A DNA stretch of 64,000 nt from Phoebastria nigripes. Lineage: Eukaryota > Chordata > Aves > Procellariiformes > Diomedeidae. Of this stretch, positions 57,694-64,000 are shown piece after piece (positions within the stretch are counted from its first letter, which is position 1; each line of letters opens with the position of its first letter). The notes beneath the pieces were generated by a model. The model was not told where the DNA came from, ran no database searches, and saw only the letters and a list, made by a program, of their open reading frames with translations. The stretch is from the NCBI GenBank assembly GCA_035582835.1, contig JAYKAV010003086.1:46992-110991 (forward strand). The letters are read 5' to 3'. Both the position numbers and the translations under genes were made by a program.

Positions 57694-58477
57694 CTAGTAG
57701 GAGATATAAGCATTACAGAAAATGTTTACTTTCATAAAAAATATTTCAACTTGTAATATGGTTTTCCCCAACTACGCTGCATTACACCTACATTTTCCTT
57801 GTTCTTTTAGTCTTTTATGCTTCTTCAGGAAAGCAATTAAGGCCTTAAAGATAGGTTTTTTTTTCTTCTCTCTCTTTTTTTTTTTTTTAAAATGGAAGTA
57901 AATGTATGTGCAAACTTGTTTTTCACAACTACCAGCAAATTTTCACTTGAACTATCATTGATAGTGGGTTAAAAAAAAACACAAAGAAAAAAGCTTGTGA
58001 TTAATTCTTTCCCTCCAAGATCGATAATTTAATGTAAAGCGGCACTTTCCTTTTCAAGTAGCTTTAACTGTTTTGAAACTCCTTGAAAAATATCACTGTT
58101 TTAAAGTCACTGAAATCTGTTACTTGCATATCTAAACCTACTTACTGCTGGTTTTGAAAAAAAATGCAAAATCTTTAGCAACCTATAATATCCTGTGGTC
58201 AAAGACCCCAATAACAAGATCCGTAACAGCCTTGCAATAAAATAGGGTAACTTAAAAGTGCAAATGGGGNAAAAAAAAAAAAAACCACCACACCCAAAAC
58301 CAAAACAAACCCCACCAACCAGGATGAAAGCTAGCTTCAAGTTTTACAGTGAGTTATTTTTAAAATAAGTTTTAGAAAAAATATCAGGATTTGGAGGCTC
58401 CTAGTTGACATTTAGTCCAAATTGCTTTTCATAAAATTGCTATGAGAAGTTAGGCCTCCTAATAAGGAAGCACTTAC

Positions 58478-58610
58478 CTTAAGGCACATTGTATCCCAGT
58501 TTCATCACCATATGCTGAGTACAGGAGTTCCATTTCATCTGATTTCAAATCATGAAATATAGAGTTGTTTTGCATGGAAGGTGCTGTACTAGCACTCGTA
58601 AGAAAGGTTA
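58478..58610 (-). CDS. BRD9: BRD9 exon, DUF3512 region (..DLKSDEMELLYSAYGDETG..)
   Basis: Acceptor tacctgtctag and donor taag|gtaagt bound 133 bp. It encodes VTFLTSASTAPSMQNNSIFH followed by DLKSDEMELLYSAYGDETGI and QCAL. This agrees closely with BRD9, and the ELLYSAYGDETG block is diagnostic. It begins with two bases completing a Val codon and ends with two bases of a Ser codon. Confidence 0.96.
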
Positions 58611-59382
58611 CTAGACAGGTAGAAGAAAGAGATGACAAATGATTAACACAAGTGTAAAAGATCACGGGGGGTGGGGGGAAAGATTTTGTTTTCTGAAACA
58701 GATATAGGAAGTGCAGTGTTTTTTCCTCCAATTGAAATCAAGAGCAATATCTCAAGGACAATTCCAGACTCTAAAAACAGCGCAACTATTTTAACCATAT
58801 AAATAAACATATACTACTGGAAAATAAAGAAGTAAGTTAACCACGCCACTCCAACAAAAAAAGATTCATCCCCCCACCCCCTTTTATATTTCTGCCTTTT
58901 GCGTGTCTACTTCACTGTTGTTTGCCAGTTGTGGTGGTTGTTGTCAGTTTCTGGAAAGCAGATTAGAAACTATTAAAAATGTCAATACTACTAGAAAAAA
59001 AATCCACAGTTCGTGAAATCCTTGTCATATGATACAAAAATGCAAATGACCAAAAGGTTTTTTTCTCAACTCTACGCACAGTTGCTCAGGAAAAATTATG
59101 TCCTCCAGAGAAAATGGAGTGCCATTATTGGAAAGCTTCTAATGTGGCTATAACACTAAGGCAAAACATTAATCCATATACTCCTAATTAAGTTATGTTT
59201 AATAAGCAAAAAAGTCAATTTAATTAAAACTGCATTCTGCTGTAAATGGAATAATTGTATATTATAGAAACAACTAAGTGAACTTTCATTTGGAGACAGG
59301 TATAATCTGAAATTATTTTATATCAAGAAATTTCTCAAACATTTAATTAACACAACGTTAAAACATGTTCTTTGGCATTTAC

Positions 59383-59478
59383 CTTTATTTCTTCGTTCAT
59401 CTTTAAAGCCCAGTGTAGTGAAGCCAGGTAATAATTTGCTTGACAGTGAAGTCAGATCCACTGGGTGAGTCTCTTCCT
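59383..59478 (-). CDS. BRD9: BRD9 exon (EEETHPVDLTSLSSKLLPGF...)
   Basis: Acceptor aattattag and donor aaag|gtaaat bound 96 bp. It encodes ETHPVDLTSLSSKLLPGFTT, then LGFKDERRNK, a near-perfect match to the known BRD9 block HPVDLSSLSSKLLPGFTTLG. The phase matches both neighbours. Confidence 0.96.
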
Positions 59479-60733
59479 CTAATAATTTGATTTAAAAGAT
59501 GATAATAATTTTTAGAAAAGCATTTCGTGTTTAAAGTTTATTTATGGTGAATATTTAGATTTTGCCATTTTAAAAAGCTGCAGTTACCATAAAGACTAAA
59601 TGTCTTTTAATCTCTACATTTTTATTAAGAATTCAGGTTCTCTATTCCCAACAACATCTGGCTGTTATGGAATCTAATGGTAATTATGCTCAATTACTGT
59701 ACAACAGAAAGCAAGTATATCCCTAGAACCTTACTAGGATAAAAAAAAATAAAACTACAACAAAAATTCAGATTATACTATTAGTTGCAAATTCAGTGTA
59801 ACTAGTCTTAACTATACAAACAATCAAAAAAAATTCTGGAACACAGAAACATCAGGAAGTAGTAGAGTACTTTACAGCACACAGTGAAAGCTTGCTCTGC
59901 TCCCATTACCATCACTGTCTAAATTTTCAGTGGCATGATTTCAGAGGTATTAAATGACATTAATTTTATTACTTGATTTTTTTCAGAAATAGGTAAGGGC
60001 ATAATGGCAGCCGAAATGCTCAATTTCATTCCAGAAAAATTTACTAACAAATTAAAAGGGTATCTCCCAATCAAAAAATCAACAGAAATGTGACTAGTCA
60101 AAAGGGTTCATGCATTTATCAATGCAACAATAGGTAAACTGTGAATGAATTCCAATCTCAAAAGGTGTAAAGAAGGAAGTGCTAAATCAACATGACATAC
60201 AGCAGCATAAAGACTATGACATTTCATTCATTACAAACTTTCAGAATTTCTGCATTTTGAGCTCGAAACTAAAACAAGTGGAAAGCATAAGACAATATAA
60301 ATAATGTATAGTAGTAACACAAACAAAAACCCACAGAAAAGATCAAGGAACTAATGAAAAACAATTAAGCAAAACCTAATTAACTTAAAACTGAAATTTA
60401 GCTAATAATTTAAATTAAGAAATTAAAAAAAAGGTAAAAGATGATTCTGAATTTGCATCTGTGCACTGCACATTTACATAGGATTACAGCACTTTCATTC
60501 ACCTTTTGCCTATTAGATTTTAACACTACAGGGTACTTGGAGCAAAAGCCTGTCTTCCAAGTTCTCTATAAAGTTGTAGCAAAAAAGTGCTTATAAATAG
60601 ATATTATTTTACCTTCTTACTGTTAGTATCAGTAAAACAGAGCCTCTGAAGAGTGAAAATTTGAAAGGCAAAGAGAAACATCTTATATTGGAGATACTAA
60701 ATATAGCTGTTGGGGAAAATGGTTTGAGGAATA

Positions 60734-60756
60734 ATTTTTTTTTTTTTTTTTTTTGT
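60734..60756. repeat. T homopolymer run in BRD9 intron
   Basis: About 23 consecutive T residues, ending 'gtttaacctc'. Possibly an old poly(A) tail on the minus strand, but no flanking retroelement is recognised. Confidence 0.7.
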
Positions 60757-60862
60757 TTAACCTCATCTGTACTACACAGGATCTGTACGCACAGTTAAGA
60801 CTTCAAAATCTGCTAGACCATTCAACATTAGAAATGTTTGCTTGAAAGATTATGGCATTTAC

Positions 60863-60938
60863 CTTCTGCTTCTGGATCAGATGAATTTACTACACTAAAT
60901 AATAAAGTTCCATCTCCATTTTTTTTCAGATAACCAAT
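60863..60938 (-). CDS. BRD9: BRD9 exon (IGYLKKNGDGTLLFSVVNSS...)
   Basis: Acceptor ctatttacag and donor agaag|gtaaat bound 76 bp. It encodes IGYLKKNGDGTLLFSVVNSS then DPEAE, matching BRD9 (GYLK.N.DG.L..SVVN). It starts on a codon boundary and ends one base into a Glu codon. Confidence 0.95.
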
Positions 60939-63293
60939 CTGTAAATAGAACCACAAAGAAACAGAAGCAATCATTCAAAACAGTCCAAACTCAAAAGAAG
61001 GAGTTGCTTGCTTACACAGAAAACTGTAAAAAGCATTTTTAGCTGTATTCAGATCCTGCACTCTGGTATTCCCTTTTTAATACAGAGAATCTTGGGTAAC
61101 AACTATTTATCACTGTCTAGCAAATGCTTCAGAACAGAAGACTTAGGAGTAAAAGTTTGTATGTCGTATATACAACTCCTTATTCATCTTCCTAAATCAG
61201 ATCTTTATATCAGATCTAAAGTTTGCATTAAAGACAAAAACAATTCCATTATAATTAGTATGGAGCCAGGCTTTCTGACTGCCAAGCCTAGAACACACTT
61301 TCTTTTTAGAAGCAGAACTGTAACTCCTATCCACAATCTACCTCACTGTTTATTTTCAAATCTAGACTGAACTGCTTGTTTTCATATCTCACCCACAACT
61401 TTCTCTAATTAGAAGTACTTTTATGAACACATGATGAAATTCTTAAAGAGGAAGAAGTGCTGTGACAGACCTATCAGAGCCACACAAACACAACGCTAAA
61501 AAGACAGCCAGAGATGTGAAAGACAATAGAACACACTGGGGTCTGTAAAGATAGAGCCAGAACTGATGCAACAACCTAAGCTGATGTCAGAAACTGACTA
61601 CACATGAATCATGCAAAAAAGACTGTAACTTCTCAGTAAAGACAGAAAATGAAAACTATGCTCTCCCTAACAAAATATTAGTAAATACTTCCAAGTAAAT
61701 TGAACAATAAATCTCTCCCCTATTTTGTTTTTTCTTCCCTCCCTCTTAAAAAGTTTAAGTGTCTCTCCATTCATAAGGCCAAAGCTAATGTTGGCATATC
61801 ATAAAAATAGAGGTGACAAATGCTGGAAAGAGAATGAACAGGAACAATACCTTCAAGTGATGGCAAAAGTCAACAATAGCTGAACTCTAAGAACGTGTCA
61901 GTGTTACCTAGATTCAGTGGGATCTGCAGTGGGTTGCCTAGCTGATTAACAGCCTAGACAATTAAGAGCTGCACACCTAGAACAACTCTTTCTTGAACGC
62001 TGCAAAACTGACTGCATCAGCATGAAAGGCCTTTTCAGTAAAGCTAGCAATTAGCACAAGATTGGTATTGCTTTAAAGGGTTTTTAAAAAGCCACTCTTA
62101 CTTTGGAGGTTTCAAACAGCCTTCAATCCTAGCAAGTCTTCTAATTATCCAAAGAAACAGAAATACACTGAAGAAGCTAAACCTTCTCCCACTGTTCTTT
62201 GAGACTTTACTTACTAATCCAGTTGAGCCTAAGGTGACTGCTTAACAAGGGACATTGTCCAAGAAATAGACATTTAATAGAAGACACAACTGCTACCACT
62301 AATGCTTCAAATCAAATGTTTCCTCTGCAACAGCTGTTAAAAAAATAGGTGGAAAATGCAGGATATAGCAACATCCTGATTCTTTTTTTGATTGCAGTGG
62401 TCACTAGAGTATGTGACAGAATGAGAAATGAGGACAAAGTATAACGGTGGTGGTAAGACTCCACATGATGCAAGGGAAACAGAGTAAACGTATCTCAACA
62501 NAGGCCTGTAGTGAATGCCTGTAGCATTCACTCCAACCCTAGCATGAAGTAATGAAGGAATCCACCATTATCACATAGCTAAGAAAAACACAGCCCATGA
62601 ACAGATCCTGCTGAGAAAACTGCACTAACAGTATCACTAAGCTTTTTCTTCTAACTCTTGGAACAGCACAAAAACCAAACACAGGCAACAGTATCAGAAT
62701 CACGTTCAAGATGATCAAACTTGTGGTTAGCACTGTCCAAAATTCCAACATGGACAAACTACTGCTATCTTCTCCTAGTCACTGAATGTGCTATAGCTGA
62801 CAGCTACCACCTGTAGGTACAAAACTACAAGAGGTTCTAGACTTCTCATTGAAAACAGTAATTTAACACTTAAAAATTCCTGAATTCCTTAGGGGGGGAA
62901 ATCCTAATAACCGTTCAACCTATGCCAAAGTTTGCTTTTTCTGAGGTTGCAACAATAAGAAGAGCGTGATGCTATTTTAATCACTTTCAGTGCTAAGGGT
63001 TGCAATTAAGGAAGCCAGATTCAAGACTGAGCAACATTTCACTGTTTTCTGCAAGTGAATTTCTAAAGATGTTAAACACACAATACAACTTGAGATCCAT
63101 TTAGGACACCCTACAATGGGCTTCAGTGCGAACTAAATGATAGACAATAGTCATATTGGTATTCCACACAGAGCATACATCCTAGATGTTACAGTCTCAG
63201 AAAATGTAATACTAAAGCCTGTTTCCTAAGATGAAACAAAGCATTCAATAGTCAGACACAAAATGGAATTGTGAACTTTGTTGTGCAGTAGAC
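60939..63293. other. BRD9: BRD9 intron, nothing recognised
   Basis: About 2.35 kb of AT-rich intron with no repeat family or second gene visible. One N near 62501. Minus-strand frames at 62337-62757 are unsupported. Confidence 0.5.
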
Positions 63294-63426
63294 CTTGCTG
63301 TTGGGTAGATATCGATTGATCCTATCCCGAGCTTCATCTGCTGCATGTTCCACTAGTGCCAGGACATGTTCTTCAGCAGTGCTATCTGTCAGGCTGCACG
63401 CATTTCCCTCAGGTTCAAATATGCAA
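63294..63426 (-). CDS. BRD9: BRD9 exon, upstream part of DUF3512 (SLTDSTAEEHVLALVEHAAD...)
   Basis: Acceptor cttttctttcttag, 133 bp, donor aag|gtctac. It encodes ACSLTDSTAEEHVLALVEHA then ADEARDRINRYLPNSK, the BRD9 block directly after the bromodomain region. BRD9 reads acetyl-lysine through its bromodomain and is a defining subunit of non-canonical BAF (with BICRA/BICRAL). The bromodomain exons must lie to the right of the window. The donor departs from the GTRAGT consensus at +3 to +6, which is unusual among these exons. Confidence 0.94.
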
Positions 63427-64000
63427 CTAAGAAAGAAAAGAGGAGTAGCTGTAGAAATTAAAAGCTAAAACAAAACAAAGGGCTGAATTCTGGGTTTGCT
63501 AAATAGAACAATCAGTCCCACTCCTCTCCCAGTATCAGTCTACTTCAGCATTTAAATGGAATTATAATCATATTATGAAACTGAAGTTTTGCAGCAGAAG
63601 CTGAGAACTACCAAAGTACTGAACTTCAAAAATTTAATTGTTTCTGTACCTTGATGAAAATAGAGAAGTATTACAAAACAGATTGGGAGTAAAATTGCAT
63701 TAATACAAGGTGAATGCTGTATGCGTCCTTAGTCTCCCACATGCACGAATTTGCTATTTTCACAAATTCCAAATAGAAAGATGCAGAAAAGAAATTACGT
63801 GATGAGGGAATGGAGACTGTGTAACTCTAATCTGAGAAAAAAAACCCAACAGGCTGTATTTATGAGGATTATGTCATTTAGTTGCTTGTAGAAGTAGGAC
63901 ACTGCTCCCAGTCTAACAGGGAGTCCTTTAATTCCTGTTTGTTAATATCGGCAATTAGTATTCCTAATGAGTATCAATCACACCATTCCTTCTCATTGAA

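Noticed and set aside
1..64000. CRISPR arrays, tRNA or rRNA genes, bacterial operons, phage modules
   Set aside because: None seen. The window is vertebrate nuclear DNA with introns and CR1 repeats, and no regularly spaced direct repeats or tRNA cloverleaf sequences were recognised.

Overview
The window looks like a nuclear bird chromosome. It is AT-rich, has long non-coding stretches and split genes with GT-AG introns. Its interspersed repeats are almost all CR1 LINEs, some still ending in the avian tail octamer ATTCTATG, plus LTR retroelements. Isolated N bases suggest a draft assembly. I saw no CRISPR array, tRNA, rRNA or prokaryote-style operon.

Right third (50.4-63.4 kb, minus strand): ten consecutive coding exons of BRD9, the bromodomain subunit of the non-canonical BAF (SWI/SNF) remodeller. 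They encode the last 343 residues and the stop codon. The bromodomain exons lie beyond the right edge. All splice phases join without a break. A 72-bp in-frame exon looks like an optional cassette, and one exon ends in an unusual donor (GTCTAC).

Downstream of BRD9, on the same strand, two relic exons of ZDHHC11 (a palmitoyltransferase) lie at 29.5 and 28.6 kb. This is the order expected from the human BRD9-ZDHHC11 neighbourhood as I recall it. The catalytic DHHC has become DDDC, followed by a stop, so the gene is dead here. A separate, intact-looking coiled-coil exon at 28.1 kb (minus) belongs to a gene I cannot name. At the extreme left edge a plus-strand open frame ends at 226 and looks like the C-terminus of another unidentified helical protein.

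Mobile DNA: CR1 fragments lie at 1.4-2.5, 5.9-6.2, 8.6, 18.0-19.05, 19.3-22.3 (largest, EN plus RT), 44.1-44.4, 45.3-47.3 and 56.5-57.4 kb. A solo LTR with a GATAC target duplication is at 26.7-27.3 kb. A minus-strand provirus with paired LTRs and a GTAGG duplication is at 34.5-39.8 kb. Its primer site resembles tRNA-Ser, it lacks reverse transcriptase, and a mutated protease is joined in frame to an integrase fragment.

The most unusual structure is an 842-bp inverted repeat (18068-18909 and 46489-47330) that differs by eye at only two bases plus one N. Both copies lie within old CR1 sequence. A second shared 65-bp non-CR1 segment lies nearby in each copy, but the DNA between the two segments differs. 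This points to a recent complex duplication or gene conversion, or to an assembly artefact. The arms bracket the solo LTR, the ZDHHC11 relic and the provirus. Nothing here amounts to a new multi-gene system; the best leads are this rearrangement, the ZDHHC11 decay and the structure of the provirus.
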